From contig JAJDXE010000008.1 in NCBI GenBank assembly GCA_022825265.1, positions 1-64,000 on the forward strand: a stretch of 64,000 nucleotides of DNA, in the 5' to 3' direction. Positions 8,711 through 18,260 of the stretch are shown one piece after another. This DNA is from Dehalococcoidia bacterium. Its GTDB lineage: Bacteria; Chloroflexota; Dehalococcoidia; Bin125. How positions within the stretch are numbered: position 1 is the stretch's first letter; the number at the start of each line of letters is the position of its first letter. Made by a program: the position numbers and the translations under genes. The notes beneath the pieces are model-generated. The model saw only the letters and a list, made by a program, of their open reading frames with translations, ran no database searches and was not told the origin of the DNA.

Positions 8711-9487
8711 ATGCGACGGAACACGGTGAAACAGCTCTGGGCCGAGGGCAAGCCGGCCTTCGGCGCCTGGCTTGGTACCTGCTCGCCGCTTGCGGCCGAA
8801 TCCATGGCCCATCAGGGCTGGGACTGGCTGGTCGTGGACGGCGAACACTCGCCCGTCGATCTCCAAACCATGATCCAGATGTTCCAGGCCATCTCGACCA
8901 CCGACACGATCCCGATGGCGCGCGCGCAGTGGAACGACCCGGTCATTATCAAGCGGATCCTCGACGGGGGCGCTTACGGGGTTGTGATTCCCTGGGTGAA
9001 CAACCGGGCCGAGGCGGAGCAAGCTGTGTCGGCCTGCCGATACCCACCTGACGGGCTGCGCGGTTTTGGCGCGTATCGCGGCTTCCTCTACGGCGGCCCG
9101 GACTACGGCGACGAGGCGAACAACGAAATCGCCTGCATCATTCAGATTGAGACGATCGAGGCGGTTGAGCGGATTGATGAAATCCTCTCCGTGCCCGGCA
9201 TCGACGCGACCTGCATCGGTCCGGCCGACCTGGCCAAGTCGATGGGCATTCCGGTGCGGCCGGACAACCCGCACCCGGACCATGTCGCCGCCTGCGCCGA
9301 GGTGCTGGCTGCGTCGCAGCGAATCGACAATCGCGTGGCGCCGGGGATTTTCACCTCCGGCCCAGTCGAGGCGAAGCGCCGAGCCGAAGAGGGCTGGCTG
9401 TACATTCCCTCCGGCAGCGAGGGGCAGTTCATGGCGCAGGCCTCGGCGCAGGGGCTGCGGACCGTTCGAAGCTACGGTCAGGACTAG
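8711..9487 (+). CDS. HpcH/HpaI-family aldolase (2-oxo acid aldolase)
   Basis: A 258-residue class II metal-dependent aldolase related to 4-hydroxy-2-oxoheptanedioate aldolase, which splits 4-hydroxy-2-oxo acids into pyruvate and an aldehyde. Typical elements are LVVDGEHSPVDL (catalytic His and acidic residues), IPWVNNRAEAEQAV, RGFGAYRG, IIQIETIEAVE (metal-binding Glu) and CIGPADLAKSMG. The ATG at 8711 is used because GTGGAGG sits 5-11 bp upstream; the TTG at 8708 is less likely. The Ldh-family oxidoreductase follows after 3 bp, so the two probably act on related hydroxy/oxo acids. Confidence 0.9.
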   Translation: MRRNTVKQLWAEGKPAFGAWLGTCSPLAAESMAHQGWDWLVVDGEHSPVDLQTMIQMFQAISTTDTIPMARAQWNDPVIIKRILDGGAYGVVIPWVNNRAEAEQAVSACRYPPDGLRGFGAYRGFLYGGPDYGDEANNEIACIIQIETIEAVERIDEILSVPGIDATCIGPADLAKSMGIPVRPDNPHPDHVAACAEVLAASQRIDNRVAPGIFTSGPVEAKRRAEEGWLYIPSGSEGQFMAQASAQGLRTVRSYGQD

Positions 9488-9490
9488 TAC

Positions 9491-10606
9491 GTGGCCTGGA
9501 CCGGGCTCGACGGGCCCGAGACCCGGCAGCGATTTGACGCTTCGGACCTGAACGGGTTCACGTCCGCCATCCTTCAGTCCTATGGCGTCCCCGCCGATGA
9601 TGCGCAGATCGGGGCCGATGTCCTGATCGACGCCGACCTGGTCGGGATCGAGTCACATGGGATCGCCCACCTGCCCTGGCACATCGGCTACGCGCCCGGC
9701 TTCGAATCGGGAGCGGTGAATCCCACTCCCGAGATCAAGGTTCTGCGCGAGACTCCGGTGTCGGCTGCCTGGGACGGCGATGGCGGCTTCGGCACGATCG
9801 TCTGCCAGAAGGCGATGTCGAGCTGCATCGAGAAGGCGAAGTCGAGCGGGATGGGGATGGTCACGGTGCGCAACGGTCGTCATTTCGGCGCGGCCGGGTA
9901 CTACGCGCACATGGCCGTGGAACACGACTTAATCGGCATGGCGATGTGCAATGTCCCGCCGATTGCGGTGGCGGCCGGCGGCAAGGGTCGGGCGTTTGGC
10001 ACGAATCCGATCGCGATGGCCGCTCCGATTGCCGACGGCACGCCGTTTCGACTTGATATCGCAACCACTGCGGTGGCGGGCGGGAAACTTGAGATCGCTG
10101 GTCGTCAAGGCAAGCCGCTGCCGGAAGGCTGGGCGGTCGACGAGGACGGCCAGCACAGCGACGACCCGTTCATCATGCGCAAGAACGGCGCGCTGTTGCC
10201 GCTTGGTTCGACTCTGACGACCAGTTCGCACAAGGGCTACGGTCTTGGTTTGATGGTCGACATCATGTCGGGCGTGCTCTCTGGCGACGGCTCCGGGCTG
10301 TTTTCGCCTCGGGGACAGAACCTGGTGCAGGGACAATGGTTCGCCGCCTGGCGGATTGACCTCTTCTGCGAACCCGACGAGTTCAAGTCCAGCATGAAAG
10401 AGATGTCGGACGCGATCCGCGAGATTCCGCCGGTTGATGGGGTCAAGCGAGTCGTCATCCCTGGCGATCCGGAAGAGATGGCGCGCGCGGATCGATCGGT
10501 CAACGGCGTGCCGCTGGACGACGAAACGATCGAGCAACTGATCGCGCTTGGAGAACAACGAGGCGTGTCATTTCCGGCACCAATAGGCAACGGCGGTGCA
10601 TCGTGA
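9491..10606 (+). CDS. Ldh family (malate/L-lactate dehydrogenase type 2) oxidoreductase
   Basis: A 371-residue NAD(P)-dependent oxidoreductase of the YiaK/ComC/L-sulfolactate dehydrogenase family, which has a non-Rossmann fold and reduces 2-oxo acids or cyclic imines. Family landmarks are DLVGIESHGIAHLPWH near the N-terminus, VRNGRHFGAAGYYA with the catalytic His, FGTNPIAMAAP, and SSHKGYGLGLMVDIMSGVLSG near the C-terminus. GTG start. Its stop overlaps the MarR gene start as GTGA (4-bp overlap), indicating one operon. The exact substrate is not predictable. Confidence 0.9.
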   Translation: MAWTGLDGPETRQRFDASDLNGFTSAILQSYGVPADDAQIGADVLIDADLVGIESHGIAHLPWHIGYAPGFESGAVNPTPEIKVLRETPVSAAWDGDGGFGTIVCQKAMSSCIEKAKSSGMGMVTVRNGRHFGAAGYYAHMAVEHDLIGMAMCNVPPIAVAAGGKGRAFGTNPIAMAAPIADGTPFRLDIATTAVAGGKLEIAGRQGKPLPEGWAVDEDGQHSDDPFIMRKNGALLPLGSTLTTSSHKGYGLGLMVDIMSGVLSGDGSGLFSPRGQNLVQGQWFAAWRIDLFCEPDEFKSSMKEMSDAIREIPPVDGVKRVVIPGDPEEMARADRSVNGVPLDDETIEQLIALGEQRGVSFPAPIGNGGAS

Positions 10607-11094
10607 CGACAGTGAATCCGCAGATCGACGCCAAGATCGACAACGTTCTGAACAACTATGGCCGTGCCGCCGGCATTTTCGATCCGAACCGTCTCCAAGT
10701 CTGGGAAGAGCTGGGGCTGACCATGTCCCAGCTTCGCGTGCTGTACATGCTGCAGGCCGCTCCGGGCACGCCCGCCGGGGCGGTCGCCACACAACTCAAG
10801 GTGCGGCCCTCGACGGCGACGGGAATCATCGATCGTTTGGTTGACAAGCAGAAGCTGGTTCGGCGCGAGCGCGATGATCTGGATCGCCGGCGGGTGCGGA
10901 TCTATCTGACGGAGCGGGGCCACAAGGTGATCACCGAATTGGACGCCCGCAACCGCGCCGTGATCTGGAAGATCTTCCGCAACTTCTCGGAGCAGGATCT
11001 TGCCGACATCGACCGCACGTTCACCTTGCTAACCTCCGAGGCAGAACGCCAGGGCGTTCTCGCACCGTGGCCGCCTGATCCTGAGGTGATGTAA
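10603..11094 (+). CDS. MarR-family transcriptional regulator
   Basis: A 163-residue winged-helix regulator. Helix-turn-helix residues include TMSQLRVLYMLQAAPGTPAGAVATQL followed by the recognition segment RPSTATGIIDRLV, then the wing VRRERDDLDRRRVRIYLTERG, all standard for MarR. It overlaps the upstream oxidoreductase by 4 bp and the downstream exporter by one base (TAATG). That suggests it regulates the operon containing the exporter, probably as a ligand-released repressor. Confidence 0.92.
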   Translation: MTTVNPQIDAKIDNVLNNYGRAAGIFDPNRLQVWEELGLTMSQLRVLYMLQAAPGTPAGAVATQLKVRPSTATGIIDRLVDKQKLVRRERDDLDRRRVRIYLTERGHKVITELDARNRAVIWKIFRNFSEQDLADIDRTFTLLTSEAERQGVLAPWPPDPEVM

Positions 11095-13049
11095 TGTCTT
11101 CGGGGCCGCCAACGTCGCCCAACGGGCAAGCTGGCGCGCCCGCCGGGCCGCCGGGCATGGCTCAGGGCGGTCCACCGCCGGGAATGCCCGGTATGAGCGA
11201 AGTCCCACCTGGATGGCTGTTGCCTCAGCGCCGCAAGGTGCTGATCATGGTCTGCGTCATGCTGGCGCTGTTCCTTGCTGCCCTGGACCAGACGATTTGG
11301 AGCGTGGCCGCGCCGAAGGCCGTCGGGGACCTCGGTGGACTCGACCTGTTTGCCTGGCCTGCGACTTCTTACCTGCTCGGCTCCACGGTCATCGTCCCGA
11401 TCATTGGCAAGCTCTCCGACGCGCATGGTCGCAAGCCCTATCTGCTTGCTGGAATTGTCATCTTCCTGATTTCTTCGGTCCTCTGCGGGGCCTCGGGCAG
11501 CATGTGGGAGCTGATCGGATTCAGGCTGCTTCAGGGCTTCGGCGCAGCCTTCATCATGGCCAACGCCTTCACGACGATGGGCGACTATTTCGCTCCTGCC
11601 GAGCGCGGACGCTGGGCCGGCATCATCGGCGGCACGTTTGCGCTGGCCAGCATCATCGGCCCGCTCGCCGGCGGGGTCCTGACCGACGAGCTCTCCTGGC
11701 GCTGGGTCTTCTACGTCAACATTCCAGTCGGGGGCTTTGGTTTGATCGCGATCTGGATGATCATGCCGAGGCAGAAGCCTTTGCACCCGAATCGACAGCC
11801 GACTGACTGGCTCGGGGCCGGGCTCCTGATCGTTGCGGCCACGCCGTTGCTGCTCGCTCTGTCGATGGGCGGTAACCAGTTTGGCTGGCTCGACTCTCCG
11901 ATCATCGCCTGCCTGGTCGTCGCCGTGGTCGCGGCGTTCATCTGGTGGCGGACGGCGCGTCGCAAGGGCGACGACGGCATCATGCCGCTGCCGATGTTCC
12001 AGAACAAGATCTACCTGTTCTGCACGGTCGTGATGTTCCTGGTCGGCATCGCGATGATGGGCGCGATGTTCAACCTGCCCTTCTTCCTGCAGGGCGCGCA
12101 GGGTATTTCGGCCACGAACTCTGGACTCGTCACACTGCCGATGAGCATTGGCGTCGTGCCGGCCTCGGTCATTACCGGCCAGATCCTTGCGCGGACGGGG
12201 AGGTACAAGCCGCTCGCGATCATTGGCGGCGCCGGCGCGGCTTTCGCGCTATTCATGCTCTCTCAGCTCAACGTCGATTCGGACCTGAATCTGGCCCGCC
12301 TCTACATGTTCATCATGGGCGCATCAATGGGCACGCTGATGCCCTTGTACTCGCTGCTGATGCAGAATTCGCTGCCCTTCAGATTGCTCGGCGCCGGCAC
12401 GGCAACCAATCAGTTTTTCCGCCAGATGGGCGCCGCGATGGGCATCTCGCTGTTTGGGGCCATGATCGTGTCCGGATTCTCCTCACAGTTGAGCAAGGCA
12501 TTTCCCACCGGGTTCGAGCGGCTGAAGGAACAACCCGAAGTCCTGTTGAATCCAGACGCCCTCCAGGGGTTCCGCGCGCAGCTTGAGGAGCAAGCCCCAG
12601 GGTCCGCGGACGCGGTGATCCAGACGGCGCGCGAGGCGCTGGCCGTGCCGGTGACCGACGTGTTCCTCTATGGGGCGATTGTGATGGCGATCGTCCTGGC
12701 TATCGCTGTGGTGTTGCCACGGGTCAGATTCCAGACGCAGGAAGAGATGATGGCGAACGCCAGGGCGATGGCCGCGACCAATCGTCCGCCGGGCGGCGCG
12801 GGAGCTGCACCCCCAGGCCCGCCTGCCGGGATACCAGGTTCAGCTCCAAGTGATTCACCTCCAAGTACACCGCCAAGCGGTTGGCCGACGGAACCCGTCG
12901 CAAGCCCTAGAGTGAGTCGTGTACCAGAACCGCCCGTCGCCGTGGTCGCTGACAATGGCGGCGCAGCGAACAGAGAGTTGAACGAGTCGGTACCGCTGAT
13001 TGCCTCATGGGCCAACCAGCGTCCGAACGAGGCTGAAACACTCGATTAG
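11094..13049 (+). CDS. DHA2-family (EmrB/QacA-type) MFS exporter
   Basis: A 651-residue drug:H+ antiporter with about 14 membrane helices. It carries ALDQTIWSVAAPKAVGDLGG (helix 1 motif), GKLSDAHGRKPYLL (loop 2-3 motif A) and GFRLLQGFGAAFIM/GGTFALASIIGPLAGGVLTD (motifs B and C). It has unusual cytoplasmic tails: a Gly/Pro-rich N-terminus of about 35 residues and a C-terminal Pro/Gly/Ser-rich disordered tail of about 110 residues. Directly coupled to the MarR gene, so probably a regulated efflux pump for a toxic organic compound. Confidence 0.92.
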   Translation: MSSGPPTSPNGQAGAPAGPPGMAQGGPPPGMPGMSEVPPGWLLPQRRKVLIMVCVMLALFLAALDQTIWSVAAPKAVGDLGGLDLFAWPATSYLLGSTVIVPIIGKLSDAHGRKPYLLAGIVIFLISSVLCGASGSMWELIGFRLLQGFGAAFIMANAFTTMGDYFAPAERGRWAGIIGGTFALASIIGPLAGGVLTDELSWRWVFYVNIPVGGFGLIAIWMIMPRQKPLHPNRQPTDWLGAGLLIVAATPLLLALSMGGNQFGWLDSPIIACLVVAVVAAFIWWRTARRKGDDGIMPLPMFQNKIYLFCTVVMFLVGIAMMGAMFNLPFFLQGAQGISATNSGLVTLPMSIGVVPASVITGQILARTGRYKPLAIIGGAGAAFALFMLSQLNVDSDLNLARLYMFIMGASMGTLMPLYSLLMQNSLPFRLLGAGTATNQFFRQMGAAMGISLFGAMIVSGFSSQLSKAFPTGFERLKEQPEVLLNPDALQGFRAQLEEQAPGSADAVIQTAREALAVPVTDVFLYGAIVMAIVLAIAVVLPRVRFQTQEEMMANARAMAATNRPPGGAGAAPPGPPAGIPGSAPSDSPPSTPPSGWPTEPVASPRVSRVPEPPVAVVADNGGAANRELNESVPLIASWANQRPNEAETLD

Positions 13050-13060
13050 CCGGAGCCAAG

Positions 13061-13531
13061 ATGACTACCCCCAACGGCCAACACGAGATCGAACCGAACG
13101 GCTCATCCCAACAGGCGACCAGCACAGTGCTGGCCCTGGATGGTTGGGGACCGGTGATCGCCGAGCCGGTCAGCAATGGTACCAACGGCACTGAGCCAGA
13201 GGTGATCGTTGAGGCGGAGCCTCAAAAGGAAGCCCCTCAGCCTCGGTCAGCGCGTCGGGATCGCATGGTCGCTGACTTGCAGAGCAAGTTTGCGCGGCTG
13301 GAGATCGATCCGCAGCTAGTCCGGATCGTTGCGCCGGCCCTTGCGATGGCGCTGGCGATCTTCGCCGGGCTCAAGCTGGGCAGTTTGTATCAGTGGCCGA
13401 ACGAGCCGACGCCAGTGCCGAGTCCTCCCGGCGCAGTAGAGGTCCTGCGGCGACGTATCGCGCTGGCGATCGACCCGTCACTGACTCCGGTGGAGCCTCA
13501 GCGTCGCGGGTTGCTCGACTGGATTCGCTGA
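13061..13531 (+). CDS. Hypothetical single-pass membrane protein
   Basis: A 156-residue protein with no recognised family. The first ~60 residues are low-complexity and acidic (Asn/Gly/Glu/Pro). A basic stretch (PRSARRDRMVADLQSKF) precedes one hydrophobic helix (about residues 88-108, VAPALAMALAIFAGLKLG), followed by a Pro-rich linker and a short basic C-terminus. It begins 11 bp after the exporter with a GGAG site and is probably the last gene of that operon. It converges on gltB; AGTCGATCGACT (13531-13542) is a perfect palindrome between the two stops. Confidence 0.6.
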   Translation: MTTPNGQHEIEPNGSSQQATSTVLALDGWGPVIAEPVSNGTNGTEPEVIVEAEPQKEAPQPRSARRDRMVADLQSKFARLEIDPQLVRIVAPALAMALAIFAGLKLGSLYQWPNEPTPVPSPPGAVEVLRRRIALAIDPSLTPVEPQRRGLLDWIR

Positions 13532-13553
13532 GTCGATCGACTGCTCGTCGGCG

Positions 13554-16500
13554 TTACTCCTGAGTGGCCAGCGTCCTGGCTCGTTCTTCCGCGCGTTCGC
13601 GCAGTACTCGCTTGTAGTCTCGCGGGATTACTTTGACGATCTGGCGCAGGACGACGTCCCAGTTGTCCAGCACCTCGAGGGCCAACGGGCTGCCGGTTCG
13701 CTCGGAATGGGTCTCAATCATCTCTTCGAGCATGTCAGCCTCGATCGAGTCGTTGACCTGTTCCAGATCGACCATGGCGTGGTTGATGCGGTTCTCGAGG
13801 TCGCCGTCGGCGTCCCAGACATAGGCGATGCCGCCGCTCATGCCTGCGGCGAAGTTGCGCCCGACGGGTCCGAGCACGACGACCGTGCCTCCGGTCATGT
13901 ATTCGCAGCCGTGATCGCCGACGCCCTCGACGACTGCGCGGGCGCCTGAGTTTCTGACGGCGAACCGCTCGCCTGCTCGGCCGGCGACCCAGAGGGTGCC
14001 TCCGGTGGCTCCGTAGAGGACGGTGTTGCCGACGAGGACGGCGTCACGACCCTGGAATCCGGCGTCGTCGCGCGGCGCGACCGAGATCATTCCTCCGGCC
14101 ATGCCTTTGCCGACGTAGTCGTTGGCTTCGCCCCTGAGGTACATGCGCAGTCCGCGGACCAGGAACGCGCCGAATGACTGGCCGGCCGAGCCGGCGAAGT
14201 GCAACTCGATCGTCCCGCGCTGCATGCCGAGGTCGCCGTATTGCTGAGCGATCCGTCCCGAGACGCGCGCACCAACGGTGCGGTGATTGTTGGATATCTC
14301 GTACTTGGCCGAGATGTGCTCTTCGCGTTGGATGTGCGGCTCAAGAATCTCGAGGAGATCGTCATCGAGTCGGAGATCGTTCTGCCGGTCGTTGCGTTCC
14401 TGGATTCGCATTCTGGGGAACTCTGGGTCGGCTTCGATCGGTGCGAGGAGCTTTGAGAGGTCGACCAGTTTCGCGCGTTCTCCGGAGCGGGCCGGGACCT
14501 GCTTGAGCAGGTCGGTGCGTCCGATGATCTCGTCGAGCGAACTGTAGCCGAGTTCGGCGAGGATGACTCGTACTTCCTCGGCCACGTGGAGGAGGAAGTC
14601 GATCAACATCTGCGGCTTGCCGAAGTACTTGGCGCGCAGGTCTTCTCGCTGGGTGGCGACGCCGACCGGGCATGTGTTGAGATGGCACTGGCGGGCCATC
14701 TTGCAACCCAGAGCGACGAGCGCGGTCGTGCCGAATCCGTAGGCTTCTGCGCCGAGCATGGCGGCGACGACGACATCGCGTCCGGTGTGGAAGCCGCCGT
14801 CGGTGCGCAGCTTGATTCGGCCGCGGAGTCCGTTGACGACCAGCGCTTCGTGCGCCTCCTTGACGCCGAGTTCCCAAGGCGCACCTGCGTACTTGACGGA
14901 GGAGAGGGGCGACGCGCCGGTGCCTCCGTCTGCGCCGGAGATGTGGACGACATCGGCGTAGGCCTTGGCGACGCCAGTGGCGATCGTCCCCACGCCTTCA
15001 CAGGCGACCAGCTTGACGCAGACCCTTGCTCGCGGATTGGCGATCTTGAGGTCGTAGATCAGCTGCGAGAGGTCTTCGATCGAGTAGATGTCGTGATGCG
15101 GCGGTGGGGAGATCAGCTCGACGCCGGGCGTGGAGTGGCGCAACATCGCGATGTACGGGGTCACCTTGTGTCCGGGGAGCTGTCCGCCCTCGCCGGGCTT
15201 GGAACCCTGGGCAATCTTGATTTCGATCTCGCCGGCACTGCCGAGATAGGCCGGAGTGACACCGAAGCGTCCAGAGGCGATCTGCTTGATCTGCGAGTTG
15301 GCGTCGGACTTGTCGCCGGATTGCAGGAAGCGGCGCGGGTCTTCGCCGCCCTCGCCGGTGTTGGAGGCCGCGCCGAGGACATTCATGGCGCGGGCGATGT
15401 CTTCGTGCGTCTCGGGGCTGAGCGCGCCGAGCGACATCGCGCCGGTGCTGAATCGGGGTGTGATCTCCTCGTGCGGCTGCACGTCGTCGAGGGGGATCGG
15501 TTGTCGGTCCGATTTGAATCCGAGCAGATCGCGGAGCGCGGTGGGCTGACGATTGTTGGCGTGCTCGGCGTACTTCTCGTACTCCTCAGCGCCACCGCCC
15601 TGGACGACCTTGTGCAAGGCTCGCCAGACCGGTGGTTCGTTGGCGTGGTAATCGGCGTTTCGGCGATAGCGATACCAGCCGCCGGCATCGAGTCCGTCTG
15701 CGGGATAGGCAGTAGCGTGTCGGGATAGCGCGTCGGCGCCGATTTCCTCGAACCCGACTCCTCCGATTCGGGAGAGCGTTCCGGGGAACGATCGCTCGAC
15801 CACTTCCTCGCCGATGCCCAAGGCTTCGAAAATCTGGGCGCCGTGGTAGGAGGCGCGGGCAGCGATTCCCATCTTGGACATGATCTTGAGAATCCCGGAG
15901 TCGACGGCCTGCACATAGCGGTCGATTACGTCGGCCGCGTCCATGTCATCGAACTCGCCCTCGGCGTGGAGAGAATTCAGCGTCTGCAGGGCGAGGTAAG
16001 GGTGCACAGCATCGGCGCCGAAGCCGATCAGACAGGAGATTTGATGGACGTCGCGAGCGTCGCCGCAGCTGGCGACGAGTGACGCCGAAAGTCGCTGTCC
16101 GCTGTCGATCAGGTGGTGATGGACAGTGGAAATGGCGAGCAGCATCGGGATTGGGACACGATCGGGGCCGACCTGTTCGTCGCTCAGGACAATCAGCGAG
16201 TGGCCGTCCTCGATGGCGTTGTCGACGTGGTCGCAGAGGGCGTTGAGCGCGGCTTCGAGTCCGGAGGGACCGTCCTCGACGGGGAATGCGGCCTCGATGA
16301 CAGCCGCCGAGAAGCCGGGCTGGCGGAAGGTGAGCAGGGCGTCGAACTCGTCGCTGAGCAGCAGGGGCGACTTCAGGTGGACCAGTCGGGCCGCGTCCGG
16401 CGTTTCTTCCAGCAGCGATTGCTTACGGCCGAGCCAAGTATCGAGCGACATCACGTTGCGCTCGCGGATCGAGTCGATCGGTGGGTTTGTGACCTGGGCA

Positions 16501-18107
16501 AACTTCTGCTTGAAGTAGGTGTAGAGAGGTCGCGGCGGATCATGCAGAACCGACAGCGGCGTGTCGTCACCCATCGAGCCGACCGGCTCCTTGGCCTGGA
16601 CAGCCATTGGCTTGAGGACGTATTCGATCTCTTCTTTGCTGTAGCCGTGCAGGATCTGGCGGGACAACAGCTCGCCTTCGTCCGGCTGGGGGATGCTCGA
16701 TGCTTCGATGCTGGCGGCGCGCTCGAGGCGGCCCATGTACTGGCGAACCCAGCGGCCATAGGGCACTCGCGACGAGACGCGGCGCTTGATGTCGTCGTTG
16801 CGCAGGAGTTCGTGCCGTTCGGTGTCGACCGCAACCATCTGGCCCGGTCCGAGTCGTCCGGTTTCGATGATCTCAGACTGGTCCAGGGGGATGAGTCCGA
16901 CCTCGGAACCCATGACGACGAGGCCGCTGCGTGTGACCTGGTAACGCGCGGGTCGCAGGCCATTGCGATCCATGGCGGCTGCGGCGATCTTGCCATCGGT
17001 GAAGGCCATGGCGGCCGGGCCATCCCATGGTTCGGTGAGGCAGGCGTGGTACTCGTAAAACCCGCGCAGGTCGGGATCCATATCGTCGAGGTTTTCCCAG
17101 GCTTCGGGGATCAGCATCATCATCGCGTGGAGCGGGCTGCGTCCCGAGGCGACGAGGAGTTCGAACGCCTCGTCGAAGGCCTGGGAGTCGGAGCTGACCG
17201 AGCCCAGCACGGGATGCAGCTCGGCCACGGAATCGCCCCAGACATCCGACTGCAGGGCGGGGCCTCGGGCTTTCATCCAGAGCCGGTTGCCGAGCAGGGT
17301 GTTGATCTCGCCGTTGTGGGCGATGTAGCGGAACGGCTGCGCGATGCGCCAGTTGGGTAGCGTGTTGGTCGCGTAGCGCTGGTGGAAGAGGGCCAGGGCG
17401 GAGACGGTCTCGGGGTTGGTCAGGTCGGGATAGAAGCGGCTGAGCTGCGGGGCGACCATCAGACCCTTGTAGACCACGGTCGAGGTGGACATCGAGACGA
17501 TGTACGTTTCGTCGGCATGGTCGCCTGAGTCGGCGTCGCGCAGGGCTTGATACTCGGCGTCAGCGCGTCGGCGTGCCAGGTACATTCGTCGCTCGAATTC
17601 TTCGTTGGAGACTCCAGTCGGTCGCGCAATGAGCAGTTGCTCGATGCGGGGCAGCTCTCGGAGCGCCCAGCGTCCGAGGACGGAGGGATCTGTTGGCACG
17701 ACTCGCCAGCCGAGGACGGTCAAGCCGGTCCGATTGACTGCGGAATCGAGACTTTGCCGGGCGCGGTTGGCGGCATCGTCCTCCATTGGCAGGAAGACCA
17801 TGGCGAGGCCGAGATCGGCATCGCTGAGTCCGGTGCGGCCCAGGCGCTCGAGGTCGTCCTGGAGGATGGCGTAGGGAATGCTGATCGTGACGCCGGCGCC
17901 GTCGCCGGTCTCGGGATCGGCGTTGACGGCGCCCCGATGGGTGAGGCTGACCACTCCCTGGACGGCTTGCTCGACCAACTCGTGGGTTGCGACGCCGTCG
18001 AGGCGAGCGATGAATCCGGTGCCGCAGGCATCGCGGAAGCTTGTCGGATCGTGGAGGCCCGCGTAATCGGTCTGGCTGGCTCGATTCGGTTCGTACCTGG
18101 GTTTCAT
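13554..18107 (-). CDS. gltB: Glutamate synthase large subunit
   Basis: A 1517-residue GOGAT alpha subunit that transfers the amide of glutamine to 2-oxoglutarate. Order: class II glutaminase domain with nucleophile Cys28 (RDACGTGF), exposed after propeptide removal; central domain; FMN synthase domain (SGADGGTGASPLSSVKYAGAPW); a 3Fe-4S motif GCKMARQCHLNTCPVG (C-x5-C-x4-C); C-terminal GXGXG beta-helix (GGTVVVLGPVGRNFAAGMSGG). The Met at 18107 gives a usual-length propeptide, but the upstream Met at 18167 cannot be excluded. No gltD small subunit lies beside it; it may be elsewhere, or electrons may come from ferredoxin. Confidence 0.96.
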   Translation of the reverse strand: MKPRYEPNRASQTDYAGLHDPTSFRDACGTGFIARLDGVATHELVEQAVQGVVSLTHRGAVNADPETGDGAGVTISIPYAILQDDLERLGRTGLSDADLGLAMVFLPMEDDAANRARQSLDSAVNRTGLTVLGWRVVPTDPSVLGRWALRELPRIEQLLIARPTGVSNEEFERRMYLARRRADAEYQALRDADSGDHADETYIVSMSTSTVVYKGLMVAPQLSRFYPDLTNPETVSALALFHQRYATNTLPNWRIAQPFRYIAHNGEINTLLGNRLWMKARGPALQSDVWGDSVAELHPVLGSVSSDSQAFDEAFELLVASGRSPLHAMMMLIPEAWENLDDMDPDLRGFYEYHACLTEPWDGPAAMAFTDGKIAAAAMDRNGLRPARYQVTRSGLVVMGSEVGLIPLDQSEIIETGRLGPGQMVAVDTERHELLRNDDIKRRVSSRVPYGRWVRQYMGRLERAASIEASSIPQPDEGELLSRQILHGYSKEEIEYVLKPMAVQAKEPVGSMGDDTPLSVLHDPPRPLYTYFKQKFAQVTNPPIDSIRERNVMSLDTWLGRKQSLLEETPDAARLVHLKSPLLLSDEFDALLTFRQPGFSAAVIEAAFPVEDGPSGLEAALNALCDHVDNAIEDGHSLIVLSDEQVGPDRVPIPMLLAISTVHHHLIDSGQRLSASLVASCGDARDVHQISCLIGFGADAVHPYLALQTLNSLHAEGEFDDMDAADVIDRYVQAVDSGILKIMSKMGIAARASYHGAQIFEALGIGEEVVERSFPGTLSRIGGVGFEEIGADALSRHATAYPADGLDAGGWYRYRRNADYHANEPPVWRALHKVVQGGGAEEYEKYAEHANNRQPTALRDLLGFKSDRQPIPLDDVQPHEEITPRFSTGAMSLGALSPETHEDIARAMNVLGAASNTGEGGEDPRRFLQSGDKSDANSQIKQIASGRFGVTPAYLGSAGEIEIKIAQGSKPGEGGQLPGHKVTPYIAMLRHSTPGVELISPPPHHDIYSIEDLSQLIYDLKIANPRARVCVKLVACEGVGTIATGVAKAYADVVHISGADGGTGASPLSSVKYAGAPWELGVKEAHEALVVNGLRGRIKLRTDGGFHTGRDVVVAAMLGAEAYGFGTTALVALGCKMARQCHLNTCPVGVATQREDLRAKYFGKPQMLIDFLLHVAEEVRVILAELGYSSLDEIIGRTDLLKQVPARSGERAKLVDLSKLLAPIEADPEFPRMRIQERNDRQNDLRLDDDLLEILEPHIQREEHISAKYEISNNHRTVGARVSGRIAQQYGDLGMQRGTIELHFAGSAGQSFGAFLVRGLRMYLRGEANDYVGKGMAGGMISVAPRDDAGFQGRDAVLVGNTVLYGATGGTLWVAGRAGERFAVRNSGARAVVEGVGDHGCEYMTGGTVVVLGPVGRNFAAGMSGGIAYVWDADGDLENRINHAMVDLEQVNDSIEADMLEEMIETHSERTGSPLALEVLDNWDVVLRQIVKVIPRDYKRVLRERAEERARTLATQE

Positions 18108-18132
18108 ATCGTCAGCGTCTATCGATTCCTGG

Positions 18133-18190
18133 ATATTCACTGCCACAATCAATGGAACTCTGGGCATCTGTACGCATATTACGTGAATAT
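18133..18190. promoter_or_regulatory. Spaced inverted repeat ATATTCAC...GTGAATAT in gltB leader
   Basis: ATATTCAC (18133-18140) and GTGAATAT (18183-18190) are perfect 8-bp inverted copies 50 bp apart start to start, about five helical turns. The right copy extends into the palindrome GAATATTC. This leader is far more AT-rich than its surroundings, which fits a promoter/operator for gltB. If translation starts at 18167, the left arm would be coding. Confidence 0.35.
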
Positions 18191-18260
18191 TCGCACAAAC
18201 TCCTCGACAAGAGTAGCGACTCGATTACAGGCCAACGCACACCTCGCAGCGGTGCGATCG

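Noticed and set aside
14586..15728. Long open frame on the plus strand opposite gltB
   Set aside because: Antisense shadow in a high-GC gene: its translation has no domain pattern, while the minus-strand GltB is unambiguous.
18170..18186. GTA...TAC pair in the gltB leader that resembles an NtcA site
   Set aside because: The spacing is 7, not the 8 bp required, and no NtcA is known for this lineage.
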